Below are positions 30,392 through 40,037 of a stretch of 64,000 nucleotides of DNA, one piece after another. A model generated the notes under the pieces. The model saw nothing but the letters and a program-made list of their open reading frames with translations. It made no database searches and was not told where the DNA came from. This DNA is from Helicobacter sp. 'house sparrow 1' (GTDB lineage: Bacteria; Campylobacterota; Campylobacteria; Campylobacterales; Helicobacteraceae). Every line of letters starts with the position of its first letter. Position 1 is the stretch's first letter. The translations under genes and the position numbers were made by a program. Where the stretch lies: NCBI RefSeq assembly GCF_900199585.1, contig NZ_FZQY01000008.1:1-64000 (forward strand), read 5' to 3'.

Positions 30392-30927
30392 TTGATTGCC
30401 TCTTTTGGTCTAAAAATTTTAATTTTTTCCTCATTTGCATAGATATAACTTCCACCAATCAAATCAATACAATAAGGAATTGCAGGAAATACTACTTCCA
30501 AGCACTCTTGAATACTTTTTGGTTTGCCTGGCAAATTTACAATCAAGCTTTTATTTCTAATTCCTGCAGTTTGACGCGATAAAATTGCAGTAGGGACATA
30601 TTTTAGACTTGCTTGTCGCATTAGTTCGCCAAATCCTGGTAAGATTTTTTGACAAACATTTAGAGTTGCTTCTGGTGTTACATCTCTTGGGGCTGGGCCA
30701 GTCCCTCCTGTTGTAACAATCAAATCACATTCTTTTTCATCACTCAATAAACAAATTGTCTTTTCAATAACATCTTGCTCATCACTAATAAGGTGATAAA
30801 AAAACTCACACTCATTTAAAATATATGATTTTAGCACCTGCTCTATTGATTTGCCAGATATATCCTCATAAATACCATTATAAGCCCTATCACTAGTTGT
30901 AATCACTCCGATTTTTATTAATTCCAT
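30388..30927 (-). CDS. mog: Molybdopterin adenylyltransferase
   Basis: Adenylates molybdopterin before metal insertion by MoeA. The 179-residue protein has the MogA/MoaB pattern [34 protein letters not shown] and [11 protein letters not shown]. The frame runs upstream to 30966, but the ATG at 30927 has AAGGAG six bases before it and matches the family start. It overlaps the mobB 3' end by ten bases and moaC by four. Confidence 0.94.
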   Translation of the reverse strand: MELIKIGVITTSDRAYNGIYEDISGKSIEQVLKSYILNECEFFYHLISDEQDVIEKTICLLSDEKECDLIVTTGGTGPAPRDVTPEATLNVCQKILPGFGELMRQASLKYVPTAILSRQTAGIRNKSLIVNLPGKPKSIQECLEVVFPAIPYCIDLIGGSYIYANEEKIKIFRPKEAIK

Positions 30928-31421
30928 CCTAACTCCTTTGGTGTTTTTGCATTTTCTTGTATCCACTCAAAAATCTTTTCAGGTAAATTAAGATTTAACC
31001 TCTCTCCCTTAAAATCAATCTTTTTATTAACTAGAGAATCATCGATAGCCAAAGCACTACTATTTTCAAGTTCTTCCATAAAAATATCATTCCTTGCAAC
31101 ACAGATTCTAGGGATATCTAATTCCTTATAACCCTCAATTAAAATAAAATCTTTAAAACAAAAATTTAAACAAACCTGTTTTATATCTTGTCTTGCGTGT
31201 AGGAATATAGCACTTTTGACTTCTGAACTCAAAACCACATCAGCACCCGCTTGAAAAAACCTTTGACTATCCTTGCCTTGTGTGTCAAAATTAGCCTTAT
31301 TTTTTGGATCGTGCTTAATAACTAAAAAGCTATATTGATGATGAAATAAAAGAAGTATTTTTTCAATAAGAGTGGTTTTTCCACTATTACTTACTCCTCC
31401 AAAACCAACAATTTTAGCCAT
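30918..31421 (-). CDS. mobB: Molybdopterin-guanine dinucleotide biosynthesis adaptor
   Basis: GTP-binding P-loop protein that assists MobA in attaching GMP to molybdopterin. 167 residues with Walker A GGVSNSGKTTLIEK, then VIKHDPK and the FDTQGKDSQRF segment typical of MobB, and ILIEGYKE in the Walker B position. It begins two bases after the moaE stop. No ribosome site is obvious, so it may depend on coupling to moaE. Confidence 0.93.
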   Translation of the reverse strand: MAKIVGFGGVSNSGKTTLIEKILLLFHHQYSFLVIKHDPKNKANFDTQGKDSQRFFQAGADVVLSSEVKSAIFLHARQDIKQVCLNFCFKDFILIEGYKELDIPRICVARNDIFMEELENSSALAIDDSLVNKKIDFKGERLNLNLPEKIFEWIQENAKTPKELGWN

Positions 31422-31423
31422 AT

Positions 31424-31861
31424 CTAGGCGAAAATTCCACTTTGGGGTAACTGATGGCTTCTATCCTTTGCATAAATTCTTTTACCCTCTCTTAAATCAT
31501 ATTTCCAAATGGGGGCATTGTGTTTAAAATCTTCAACAAACTCTTCATAATATTTGAGTGCAACTTTTCTTTGAGATGAGATGATTGCACAAATAAAAGA
31601 ACTTTCTTGATTTAAAACATCGCCTTTAGAGTGCGCCATACATAGCAATGCCTTATCATTTTGAAGTTTCAATCTCCATTCTTCAAACCATTTTCTCAAT
31701 AAGGGCTCATAAATATCAAAGCTTAAACCATCATTTTGATTTTCTTCTCGCACCACTCCACAAAAAACACAACAAGCCCCGCAGTTATTTTCCATTGCAA
31801 TCCTATGATACTTTTCATAAAAATCTTGTACTAGCAAGCCTCCATTAACTATTTCTAGCAT
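31424..31861 (-). CDS. moaE: Molybdopterin synthase catalytic subunit
   Basis: Large subunit that inserts dithiolene sulfur into cPMP, taking it from the MoaD thiocarboxylate. The 145-residue protein has GACCVFCGVVREEN, LSFDIYEPLLRKWFEEW, the AHSKGDV region, and the C-terminal YDLREGKRIYAKD, where MoaE has a functional Lys. The frame could begin with TTG at 31879, inside moaD. The ATG at 31861, five bases after the moaD stop, fits the family N-terminus and is used here. Confidence 0.93.
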   Translation of the reverse strand: MLEIVNGGLLVQDFYEKYHRIAMENNCGACCVFCGVVREENQNDGLSFDIYEPLLRKWFEEWRLKLQNDKALLCMAHSKGDVLNQESSFICAIISSQRKVALKYYEEFVEDFKHNAPIWKYDLREGKRIYAKDRSHQLPQSGIFA

Positions 31862-31866
31862 TTTTC

Positions 31867-32088
31867 TTATCCACCACAAACAGGAGGTAAAATTACCACT
31901 TTATCAGTATCATTTAATTTTTCATCCAAAGAATCAATAATGTTATCATTTAGTGCAACTGCACTGATAGGAAGCCATTCCCTTACTTCGGGTATTTGTT
32001 GCAATTTCTCTTTTAATTCTTTTAAATCTTTTGCATCAATTTTTCTAGAATCTATCCCAATGGGACCCAAAAATTCGACATATGCCAT
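31867..32088 (-). CDS. moaD: Molybdopterin synthase sulfur-carrier subunit
   Basis: Ubiquitin-like 73-residue protein ending in VVILPPVCGG. The terminal Gly-Gly is the site of thiocarboxylation. It works with MoaE, encoded immediately downstream. The ATG at 32088 overlaps the moeA stop as TGATG and has AAGGAG five bases upstream. A TTG one codon earlier is possible but unnecessary. Confidence 0.94.
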   Translation of the reverse strand: MAYVEFLGPIGIDSRKIDAKDLKELKEKLQQIPEVREWLPISAVALNDNIIDSLDEKLNDTDKVVILPPVCGG

Positions 32089-33308
32089 CAAAACTCCTTA
32101 AATAAAATTACCTTCACCTCTTGGTTTTTCTCCAATATTTTGTGATCTAAAATAGCTAATGCACTTTCACCACATAGATTGTTTATTATAGCACTTTGAT
32201 TTTTTTTCTTGTTGGCAAAACTAGTATGATAGATTCCATCTACCTGAGAAATAAAGCAACTTCTAAACTCTACTCTATCATCATTTTTTACCACATCTTC
32301 TACTAATTTTGCGCGAACAATTTTCAAGGGGGTGCTATTTTGTTGCAACATCTTTGCCATAATGGTTTTGCCAAAAAGATAGAAAGTAATTGCAACTGCA
32401 TTTGGATTACCCGAAAGTCCTAATATTGGTTTATTGGATTTCTTGTCAATTGCAAACATTGTGGGTTTTCCAGGCTTGATATTTACTCCTTTAAAAACAA
32501 TATTGCTAGATTCCAAAATAACATCTTGAGTAAAATCATAGTCCCCCTTACTCATCCCTCCAGTTGTAACGATAAAATCGCATTCTCTTAGCATTTGAGC
32601 AAAAATTCTCCTTAAGCTCTCAAAATCATCTTTAGTATTTGAATATATAAGTGCGCTTCCACCCATTTTTTCTATCATAGCACTTAAAATATGATTGTTG
32701 CTACTCCTTACTTGTCCTAGGTGTTCTCTTCTCTCTCCCACCTCTATAATCTCATTACCACTAGTTAAGATACCAACTCTTGGCTTTTGCTTTACCTTTA
32801 CAAAAACCCTATTAAGCTCTGCAAGCAACCCTATTTCATAAGGAGTGATTTTGCAAGATCTTTGTAGGAGTAAATCACCTTCTTTATAATTATCTCCTAT
32901 TTGACGCACCCAATCCCCTCTTTTAAGGGATACATCTGATTTTAAAAAAATCCTACCTTCTCTAACCTCAACATCCTCCACAATCACCAAAGTATCACTA
33001 TTTTTTGGCATTAGGGAACCTGTGAAAGTTTTAATTGCAGATTGGGGTTTTAAATCAGAAAAATCACTTCCAGCAGGGTTGTCCTGTGTTATTATCAACC
33101 CATTATTTCTAAAGAACTCAAGATCTTCAAAGTTAAAGGCATAGCCATCCATACTTGAGAGAGGAGCCAAGGGCATAGACTCTTCTGCAAAGATATCCTC
33201 ATCTAGCACTCTATCGATAGAATTGCTAAAAACAATCTTTTCACTACCTATTGAAGGAATTTCAGAATCCAAAATTTTTTGTATTGCTTCATCAAAATTA
33301 ATAAGCAT
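32088..33308 (-). CDS. moeA: Molybdopterin molybdenumtransferase
   Basis: Inserts molybdate into adenylated molybdopterin. About 406 residues. Domain I has MPLAPLSSMDGYAF, followed by the domain II beta-region. The catalytic domain carries VGILTSGNEI, SSNNHIL, FIVTTGGMSKGDYDFTQD and ILGLSGNPNAVAITFYLF, with a C-terminal MoeA domain IV after about residue 330. The ATG at 33308 overlaps the ribA stop (TGATG) with GGAGGA six bases upstream. The GTG one codon earlier is an alternative start. Confidence 0.94.
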   Translation of the reverse strand: MLINFDEAIQKILDSEIPSIGSEKIVFSNSIDRVLDEDIFAEESMPLAPLSSMDGYAFNFEDLEFFRNNGLIITQDNPAGSDFSDLKPQSAIKTFTGSLMPKNSDTLVIVEDVEVREGRIFLKSDVSLKRGDWVRQIGDNYKEGDLLLQRSCKITPYEIGLLAELNRVFVKVKQKPRVGILTSGNEIIEVGERREHLGQVRSSNNHILSAMIEKMGGSALIYSNTKDDFESLRRIFAQMLRECDFIVTTGGMSKGDYDFTQDVILESSNIVFKGVNIKPGKPTMFAIDKKSNKPILGLSGNPNAVAITFYLFGKTIMAKMLQQNSTPLKIVRAKLVEDVVKNDDRVEFRSCFISQVDGIYHTSFANKKKNQSAIINNLCGESALAILDHKILEKNQEVKVILFKEF

Positions 33309-33904
33309 CACTCTTCCTCCAACAAATGACCTAATTTCTCTTTTTTTATTTTTAAATATTTTTGATTGTGGCAGTTGCTTTTGATGATAATACTACTGCG
33401 TTCTACTTTTACAAATTGCTCCATTGCTTTAATTTTTCTAGGATTGTTTGTTAGGAGTTCAATCTGATGAATTTGATAATAAGAAAAAATATCCTTTATC
33501 ACACTATAATCTCTTTGATCACTTTTAAATCCTAAAGCCTCATTTGCCTCAACTGTATCATACCCTTGATCCTGAAGAGCATAGGCATTCACCTTATTAA
33601 AAAGCCCTATGCCCCTACCCTCTTGTCTTAAATAAATCAACATTCCACCTTGAGTTGGAGCTACTTTAGCAATCCTTTCCATTGCCAAAGCCAATTCTCC
33701 ACCACAATCACATTTCAATGAAGTAAATACATCTCCAGTCAAACACTCTGAATGGATTCTCACTAGTGGTGTATCTGATAACTTTTCTGTAAAAACTATT
33801 AAATGTTCAAAAGTAAGATTTTGATTTATTTCTCTGCAAGATTGGATTAAAAAATTGCCAAATTTTGTAGGTAGTTTTGCTTGTTGAGAAAATTCTACTT
33901 GCAT
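33308..33904 (-). CDS. ribA: GTP cyclohydrolase II
   Basis: Opens the GTP imidazole ring as the first committed step of riboflavin synthesis. 198 residues, with the zinc site [17 protein letters not shown] (three Cys of the C-x10-C-x-C motif), [24 protein letters not shown] and LTNNPRKI. Ribosome site AAGGA is six bases upstream of the ATG. It heads the leftward cofactor operon, so riboflavin and molybdenum-cofactor synthesis, both starting from GTP, are transcribed together, as in H. pylori (HP0802 onward). Confidence 0.95.
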   Translation of the reverse strand: MQVEFSQQAKLPTKFGNFLIQSCREINQNLTFEHLIVFTEKLSDTPLVRIHSECLTGDVFTSLKCDCGGELALAMERIAKVAPTQGGMLIYLRQEGRGIGLFNKVNAYALQDQGYDTVEANEALGFKSDQRDYSVIKDIFSYYQIHQIELLTNNPRKIKAMEQFVKVERSSIIIKSNCHNQKYLKIKKEKLGHLLEEE

Positions 33905-33929
33905 TATTATTCCTTAAACTTTTATCAAT

Positions 33930-33946
33930 TATAATTTGGGATTATA
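33930..33946. promoter_or_regulatory. Divergent -10 boxes between ribA and the yhcH-type gene
   Basis: TATAAT at 33930-33935 on the plus strand and the same hexamer reading leftward from 33946 to 33941 lie in the 83-base divergent gap. Each is suitably placed: the left-pointing box is about 37 bases from the ribA ATG. The right-pointing box, or GATAAAAAG just after it, can serve the plus-strand gene. Confidence 0.45.
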
Positions 33947-33987
33947 ACGATAAAAAGTTAAATTAATACCCTATCAAGGATACCCCT

Positions 33988-34506
33988 ATGGCTATAATTG
34001 GAAATCTTTATTCTCTCTCGCATCTTTTCAAAAAAACAACCGCTTTAGAGCATCTTTATAGTTATCTCTATAATGCTAGTGATAAAACACACTCTTTTTA
34101 CAAAAGAATCTTATCACTCCATCAAGGAGAAAGTAAAATAAATCTAGATTTTGGAATGATAGCAATAGAACAAACTTACACACTAAAGGATCCTAAAGAG
34201 GCCTTTTATGAAAGTCATCTTAAATATGTAGATTTTCAACTTGTTATACAGGGAGAAGAGTATTTTAGGGTGGGAGATTTGAGTCATTTTCAAGTTAAAG
34301 ATTCTTATAACCCTACAAAAGATCTTATCACCTATACCCCAAAACTCAATCACTCATTATTCTTTTTGCAAAAAAATGATTTGGCTATCTTCTTTGAATA
34401 TGATGTGCATGCGGGAGGACTTTATTACCAAGACCTTAATCACACACATCAAGTCTATAAAACTGTGGTAAAAGTTCCTAAAGAACTCTTAAAATTGAAG
34501 TTATAA
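33988..34506 (+). CDS. YhcH/YjgK/YiaL family protein
   Basis: A single-domain cupin-like protein (172 residues) of the DUF386 type. Recognisable features are the start MAIIGNL, the metal-site segment ESHLKYVDFQLVIQGEE and FFEYDVHAGGLYYQ near the end; family members have DVHxPG or similar there. Relatives sit in sialic acid or beta-galactoside operons and are thought to act on sugars, but no sugar genes are near here, so the substrate is unknown. It stands alone between divergent ribA and convergent asd, overlapping asd by six bases. Confidence 0.82.
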   Translation: MAIIGNLYSLSHLFKKTTALEHLYSYLYNASDKTHSFYKRILSLHQGESKINLDFGMIAIEQTYTLKDPKEAFYESHLKYVDFQLVIQGEEYFRVGDLSHFQVKDSYNPTKDLITYTPKLNHSLFFLQKNDLAIFFEYDVHAGGLYYQDLNHTHQVYKTVVKVPKELLKLKL

Positions 34507-35520
34507 ATTAATCCATTCTTTAGCAATTCTTATTGCATTTGTTGCAGCCCCTACTCTAATTTGGTCTGCAACACACCAAAGATGCAGTATCTTTTTATCA
34601 TATAAATCATTTCTAATCCTACCCACATAAGTCATATCTGTATCTGTTGCAATTGATGGCATTGGATAAGAAAGTTTTTTAGGGTCATCAAGCACTATGA
34701 TATTCTTTGAACCCTCCAATATTTTCCTCGCCTCATCTGCATCAACTTCATTCTCAAAAACAATACTAATAGACTCGCTATGACTTCTTAAAACAGGAAC
34801 TCTAACACAAGTAGCGCTCACAGCAAAATCACTATGCATAATTTTATTGGTCTCAAGCATCATTTTCATTTCTTCTTTTGTATAGCTATTTTCCATAAAA
34901 CTATCAATTTGAGGGATTAGATTAAGAGCAATTCTATGTGGAAATGCAGAAGGTATAGAATCTTCTAGCTCAAAAGCAAAGAACTTTTGCATCTGCATCA
35001 CCAATTCTTCCATTCCTTTTTTCCCTGCTCCACTTACTGCTTGATAAGTGCTCACATCCACTCTTTTAATTTTATACTTTTGGTGGAGTGGATTTAAAAC
35101 TTGCACCATCTGTATGGTAGAGCAATTTGGGTTTGCAATAATTCCCTTTTGTTTCCACAATGCTACATCTTGAGGATTTACTTCTGGCACCACCAAAGGA
35201 ACTTCTTTATCCATTCTAAAGTGGCTAGTATTATCTATAACCACTGCACCTGCACTTGCTGCATATGGAGCAAATTCTTCACTCACTGCACCACCTGCTG
35301 AAAAAAAAGCAATATCAATTTTTTCTTTAGCAAAAATATCTTTTGTTGTCTCCTGAATCTTATGTTTTTGATTAAAAACTTCTATTTCACTTCCTGCACT
35401 TCTTGAACTTGCTAATGGAAGAATCTTTTGAATTGGAAAATTCTGCTCTTCTAAAATCTTAAAAATCTCTTCTCCTACTGCTCCACTAGCACCAACAACG
35501 GCTACATTATATTTTTTCAT
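34501..35520 (-). CDS. asd: Aspartate-semialdehyde dehydrogenase
   Basis: Reduces aspartyl phosphate on the route to lysine, diaminopimelate, threonine and methionine. 339 residues with the NADP loop GASGAVGEEIF, the catalytic Cys in ANPNCSTIQM, TYQAVSGAGKKG, and the substrate-binding CVRVPVLRSHSES, where His and Arg are conserved. Its convergent end overlaps the yhcH-type gene. The pathway partner dapD lies at 14.7 kb. Confidence 0.96.
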   Translation of the reverse strand: MKKYNVAVVGASGAVGEEIFKILEEQNFPIQKILPLASSRSAGSEIEVFNQKHKIQETTKDIFAKEKIDIAFFSAGGAVSEEFAPYAASAGAVVIDNTSHFRMDKEVPLVVPEVNPQDVALWKQKGIIANPNCSTIQMVQVLNPLHQKYKIKRVDVSTYQAVSGAGKKGMEELVMQMQKFFAFELEDSIPSAFPHRIALNLIPQIDSFMENSYTKEEMKMMLETNKIMHSDFAVSATCVRVPVLRSHSESISIVFENEVDADEARKILEGSKNIIVLDDPKKLSYPMPSIATDTDMTYVGRIRNDLYDKKILHLWCVADQIRVGAATNAIRIAKEWINL

Positions 35521-35605
35521 CTTTTAATATTTTTCCTTAGTTTTTCTTGTCGTTTAAAGATGAGATTATACAAGATTTAGCATCAATAGTTAAGGTACAA
35601 TTTTT

Positions 35606-35613
35606 GCTATAAT
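35606..35613 (+). promoter_or_regulatory. Extended -10 promoter of the second autotransporter
   Basis: TGC followed by TATAAT (35608-35613), preceded by a T-run. Predicted RNA start is about 35620, giving a leader of about 35 bases before the TTG start at 35655 with its GGGAGAG ribosome site. Confidence 0.6.
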
Positions 35614-35654
35614 CTTTCAAGATAACATAGAGTTGCGCTGGGAGAGAAGCTTAC

Positions 35655-38021
35655 TTGATAAATCCTAAAAAAATACTTAGCATTCATCTTATTTTTTTTT
35701 CTTCTTTTTACTTTTCCAATGCCAAAGTATCAATTACTGAAAATGGAAATACGATAAATGTTACTGCAGATTTTTCTAGTGATAAAAATTTTTTAATCAA
35801 TCATAAAAATCAGATTCTGAAAAGTCCAAACCAAATTGTAAATATCACAGGAAGCGGTATCCTTAATGGAGGTAAGAATAGCTTATATGGAGCTCTTGCA
35901 AATGCAACAAATAAGCAAGTGCAAAATTTCAATGGGCAGACAAGCATTGATTTTACTATCAACAGTACCAATGTAACAGGAGATAGTGGCGCTTTATTTT
36001 TTGCAGGCAATGGTGGCACTATGACTTTTGAGACAAACTTAAGTATTAGATTTGCCTCAAATAGTAATATTGGTTCTGGAGTTTTTCTTAGTGCTGATTA
36101 TCAAGGCAAGGACCCCAATGGAAATGATCAAGTGGGTATCTTTAATTTTAATAAAGGATTGATTGTAGATACCACTGGAGTAGCCGGAAATCGCTATATC
36201 TTTAATCTAAATCAGAAAAAAGCAGAAATGTATGTCAATTACAATAAAAACAATGATGGTAATGCAATTGGCAATCCTACAATCCAACTCATAGGAGATA
36301 TACATCTCAATGGACAAAATGCTATTTTAGGAATCAATTTAAATAATAATAACTCCTATCTCATTGGTAAAGAAGATTTCAATATAGGAAACTTTAATCT
36401 TGGTCTAAGAAATGGTGGAAAATGGATAGTTACAAGTGGAAATGTTCATCTTAATAATCTTTCCATAAACAATATTGAAGATCCTAATAATAATCCAGGA
36501 ATTAATTCTACTGACCCTACTTCACAAATGAGCATGATTGATATTGCTACCCAAAGAATCGCACAAGGTTTTATCTCTCCGCAAACTATCAACATTAATA
36601 CTCTAAGTGGTAATAATGGAGTTTTTAGAATAATGGTCAATCTTCCTCAAAACCAAGGAGACCTTATTACAATACAAAATAAAAGTAATGGGGATCAGAC
36701 CCATTATATACAAGTTTTGCAAAACTCTACAGATCTAGATAAGATCACGCAAGGAGTATCCTTAAAGGTTGCTGAAATTATCAATGGGGGAGATGACCTT
36801 ACTTTTAATGCCCTACCAGCTACCATAGGATTATATGTCTATACCCCTCAATTATCCAAGGAAAGACAAGATAATGGATATCGATGGGTCATCTATCAAA
36901 AAAAAGACGATGAAGATCCTGATGATGAAAAACCTGCAGAAGTTCAAGATAGTCTCGTTCGTTGGTTAAGCTTACAATATAGAATCTTTAGAATTCAAAC
37001 AGATAGCATTAATAAACATATAGATGAATTGGTTTTTACTCGAACAAAACATAACATTTGGGCTAATTATTTTTTAGGAAAACAGAGCTATAAAAAATCA
37101 AGCGATAATTACCAAACTTTCCAAAGTGGTTATGATTGGGGTATGAATGCTGGAAGCCTTAGACATTTTGTTGGGGGTTTTTTTGATTATACAAAAATGA
37201 AAGATTATGATATCGATTATAATGGAGAAGTAGATTCTATAGGCTTTGGTAGCTACTATCAGGCTACTTATTTTTTTAACAAAAAAATTACAATTGATTT
37301 TGATGCAAAGGTGAAATATACCTACAATTCTATTAATTACTTTGGTAAAAATAATTTATCTGGTGCTGATTTTCTAGATTCTTACCATTTGTTTTTTATG
37401 GGTGTGCGTCTTGGTAGCAAGATTGGGCTTGATAGAAAAAATATTTTCTTCTTAGAGCCAAGTGCTCAGGCTGGAATTGGTTTTTTAAATGGAGGCTATG
37501 TTAATATTGTCGATCAACTTACTCAGCGTAACTTTGGAGCACAACAAGATAGCGCAAACATTACTTCCTTAAAAACTAATCTTAGTTTTGGTGGGAGAAG
37601 CGAGGAAGATGGTATATATTGGGATATTAGAGGAAAGGTATACTACGCATATGATAGCAATACAGGTGGTAATATTACTCTTATTGATGTTAATCCAGCA
37701 AATAGAATCTTATTTAATACTGTAGCTGACCATCGAATGGGTATTGGAATAGATGCAAATGTATCATTTAATAATATTGTTAAACTCTATACAAGTCTTG
37801 AAAGGACTTTCTTTAGTAATTACAACACAGATTATCTCTTATATCTTGGTCTTAGAATCAGCTTTAATTCTGATGGTTTTAAAAGTGTTAATGGTGGTGC
37901 AAGAAGTGGCGGAAGAGGCTATGATGGTAGAAAAGGAAATCAGACACAAACAAGAAGACAAGGAAAAGTTGTATTTGGTAAAAACGCAAGACCTCTACCA
38001 AAAATCATAAATGAAGAGTAA
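35655..38021 (+). CDS. VacA-like autotransporter with Arg/Gly-rich C-terminal tail
   Basis: A 788-residue type Va secreted protein starting at TTG with GGGAGAG eight bases upstream. A signal peptide (ILSIHLIFFSSFYFSNA) is followed by a Gly/Asn-rich beta-helix passenger (about 25-400) and a conserved passenger end with GNNGVFRIMV, THYIQV, LRNGGKWIV and YRIFRIQTDSI. The barrel runs from about 465 (NIWANYF) to Phe737 (RISF). Unusually, 51 residues follow the barrel, rich in Gly, Arg and Lys (GGARSGGRGYDGRKG). The passenger-end and linker motifs are shared with the autotransporter at 62 kb, so these are paralogues. Function is unknown; VacA relatives aid colonisation. Confidence 0.9.
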   Translation: MINPKKILSIHLIFFSSFYFSNAKVSITENGNTINVTADFSSDKNFLINHKNQILKSPNQIVNITGSGILNGGKNSLYGALANATNKQVQNFNGQTSIDFTINSTNVTGDSGALFFAGNGGTMTFETNLSIRFASNSNIGSGVFLSADYQGKDPNGNDQVGIFNFNKGLIVDTTGVAGNRYIFNLNQKKAEMYVNYNKNNDGNAIGNPTIQLIGDIHLNGQNAILGINLNNNNSYLIGKEDFNIGNFNLGLRNGGKWIVTSGNVHLNNLSINNIEDPNNNPGINSTDPTSQMSMIDIATQRIAQGFISPQTININTLSGNNGVFRIMVNLPQNQGDLITIQNKSNGDQTHYIQVLQNSTDLDKITQGVSLKVAEIINGGDDLTFNALPATIGLYVYTPQLSKERQDNGYRWVIYQKKDDEDPDDEKPAEVQDSLVRWLSLQYRIFRIQTDSINKHIDELVFTRTKHNIWANYFLGKQSYKKSSDNYQTFQSGYDWGMNAGSLRHFVGGFFDYTKMKDYDIDYNGEVDSIGFGSYYQATYFFNKKITIDFDAKVKYTYNSINYFGKNNLSGADFLDSYHLFFMGVRLGSKIGLDRKNIFFLEPSAQAGIGFLNGGYVNIVDQLTQRNFGAQQDSANITSLKTNLSFGGRSEEDGIYWDIRGKVYYAYDSNTGGNITLIDVNPANRILFNTVADHRMGIGIDANVSFNNIVKLYTSLERTFFSNYNTDYLLYLGLRISFNSDGFKSVNGGARSGGRGYDGRKGNQTQTRRQGKVVFGKNARPLPKIINEE

Positions 38022-38138
38022 TTAACCTTAAATGTGGTAGCAACTTTATCGCAATGCTTTAAAAAAATTATTTCAATGAAATATTGATCTTTGTTTATTA
38101 TGAGGTAAAAAGTATCTTATGGAGGATAAAAAACTCTA

Positions 38139-38172
38139 AATAAAAACCAGAGAAGATTCTCTGGTTTTTATT
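38139..38172. terminator. Bidirectional intrinsic terminator
   Basis: A perfect 15-base-pair stem (arms 38139-38153 and 38158-38172, loop AGAT) has a GC-containing core CCAGAGA flanked by A-tract and T-tract arms. It lies between the convergent ends of the second autotransporter (stop 38021) and tsf (stop 38176) and can work in both directions. Confidence 0.88.
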
Positions 38173-38175
38173 AAA

Positions 38176-39243
38176 TTATTGCATTTGTGCTGCAACTTCT
38201 GAAGCAAAGTCTTCTGCTTTCTTTTCAATTCCCTCACCCAACTCAAAGCGGATGTAGTCTAAAATCTCAATCTCATCTCCCAATTCTTTTGATTTATCAG
38301 CCAAGACTTGTGCAATTGTCTTTTTGTCATCCATTACAAAAAACTGCCCCATTAATGTAAGTCTTTGATCTATTAATGTATTGTCTGCGATAAATCTTTC
38401 CATTTGTCCAGGAATAATCTTATCCCAAATATTTTCGGGCTTACCTTGTTTTTTAAGCTCTTCTTTCAATTTTTCTTCCTGAGATTTTAAAACAGCTTCT
38501 GTAAGCTCACATCGACTAATAAACTCAGGGATTACTTTAAGAGGCTTTGAAAGACGCTTTAATTCTTCATTTTCTTTTTCAAGTTCTGCAATAAGTGCAA
38601 CTTTTTCTTTTTGGATAAAATCGCTGTCAAAAGAAGAATAATCAAGCACTTGTGGTTTCATAGCAGCTGCGTGCATACAGATATTTCTAATGAGGTCAGA
38701 TACCTTATTTGCATTTTCTTTCTTCGAACACTTAATAGAAATCAAAACTCCCACTCTACCGTTAGAATGCACATAACCTGTTACAATGCCATTTGAATCT
38801 GCTTTTAAGTTAGCAATTCTACGCATTACAATATTTTCACCAATTTTTGCAATTTGTCCATTCAAATAGTCTGTAAATTTTTCACCATCAACGCTAGAAT
38901 TTTGCAATTCTTCCACACTAGAAATTTGATTCTTCTCTACACATTCTACAGCTTTTTCTACAAGAGATTTAAAGCCATCATTCTTTGCAACAAAGTCTGT
39001 TTCACTATTAACTTCAAGCATCACTGCTGCACTCAAATCTGTAGCAACCTTAACAGCAATCACACCTTCTGCTGCAACCCTATCTGCTTTTTTAGCAGCC
39101 TTGCTCAAACCCTTTTCTCTTAAAAATTCTACTGCTTTTTGAATATCTCCATTTGTTTCAACTAATGCTTTCTTGCAATCCATCATTCCAGCATCTGTCA
39201 TTTCACGAAGTTGTTTTACAAGCTGTGCGCTAATTTCAGCCAT
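38176..39243 (-). CDS. tsf: Elongation factor Ts
   Basis: Guanine-nucleotide exchange factor for EF-Tu. 355 residues. The N-terminal UBA-like domain contains LREMTDAGMMDCKKAL, followed by EKGLSKAAKKADRVAAEG and the core region EVNSETDFVAKND. The C-terminal part has KIIPGQMERFI, and the long insert after about residue 180 is typical of Campylobacterota. It begins two bases after the rpsB stop; the usual rpsB-tsf operon. Confidence 0.97.
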   Translation of the reverse strand: MAEISAQLVKQLREMTDAGMMDCKKALVETNGDIQKAVEFLREKGLSKAAKKADRVAAEGVIAVKVATDLSAAVMLEVNSETDFVAKNDGFKSLVEKAVECVEKNQISSVEELQNSSVDGEKFTDYLNGQIAKIGENIVMRRIANLKADSNGIVTGYVHSNGRVGVLISIKCSKKENANKVSDLIRNICMHAAAMKPQVLDYSSFDSDFIQKEKVALIAELEKENEELKRLSKPLKVIPEFISRCELTEAVLKSQEEKLKEELKKQGKPENIWDKIIPGQMERFIADNTLIDQRLTLMGQFFVMDDKKTIAQVLADKSKELGDEIEILDYIRFELGEGIEKKAEDFASEVAAQMQ

Positions 39244-39245
39244 AC

Positions 39246-40037
39246 TTACTCTCCTTTTTCCATTTCTTTTTCTAGCTCTGCAGTTACCTCTTGCATAAGC
39301 TCTTGCTTTTCCTCTTCGCTTGCAGGCTCTCTTTCTTGCTTTTCTTGAGTTTCAGCACCAACCATAGCACGCCCCTCAATAATAGCCTCATTAATCTCTT
39401 TACAGAATAATTGAATCGATCTAATCGCATCATCATTTCCAGGAATTGGATAATCCACTAAATCAGGGTCGCAATTTGTATCTAATGGCGCTACTACAGG
39501 GATTCCAAGTCTTCTTGCTTCAGCAACAGCAATTTTTTCTTTTACAACATCAATGACAAAAAGCATATCTGGGGCTTTTTTCATATGTCTCACACCACCA
39601 AGATACTTATTTAATTTATCTTTTTTTCTCAAAATCATTAATTTTTCTTTTTTTGTAAGCATATCAATTTGCCCACTTGCTTCCATCTCTTCAATGATTT
39701 CTAGTTTTCTAATTGATTTTTTGATTGTGCTAAAGTTTGTAAGCATCCCACCAAGCCATCTATAATTTACATAAGGAACTTGAATTTTTTCTGCGTATTC
39801 TTTTAGTGTTTCATTTGCTTGTTTTTTTGTCCCAACAAACATAATTGTTTTACCTTCAGCAGCAGCGTCTCTAACGATATTATAAGTATATCTAAAGTAG
39901 CGTAAGGTCTTTTGTAAATCAATAATGTGAATATTTTTCCTAACTCCAAAGATAAAGCGCTTCATCTTAGGATTCCATCTTCTTGTTTGATGCCCAAAAT
40001 GAACACCGCACTCCAATAAATCTTTCATTGTTACCAT
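39246..40037 (-). CDS. rpsB: 30S ribosomal protein S2
   Basis: 263 residues starting [23 protein letters not shown], the S2 signature, with [18 protein letters not shown] and [14 protein letters not shown] following. The end is a Glu-rich tail. The ribosome site is AAGGAG seven bases before the ATG at 40037; the ATG two codons later is also possible. A promoter with a leader of about 105 bases lies upstream. Confidence 0.97.
   Translation of the reverse strand: MVTMKDLLECGVHFGHQTRRWNPKMKRFIFGVRKNIHIIDLQKTLRYFRYTYNIVRDAAAEGKTIMFVGTKKQANETLKEYAEKIQVPYVNYRWLGGMLTNFSTIKKSIRKLEIIEEMEASGQIDMLTKKEKLMILRKKDKLNKYLGGVRHMKKAPDMLFVIDVVKEKIAVAEARRLGIPVVAPLDTNCDPDLVDYPIPGNDDAIRSIQLFCKEINEAIIEGRAMVGAETQEKQEREPASEEEKQELMQEVTAELEKEMEKGE

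Noticed and set aside
33988-34506. YhcH-type protein as part of a sialic-acid catabolic locus
   Set aside because: No nan genes or sugar transporters are close; the gene stands alone.
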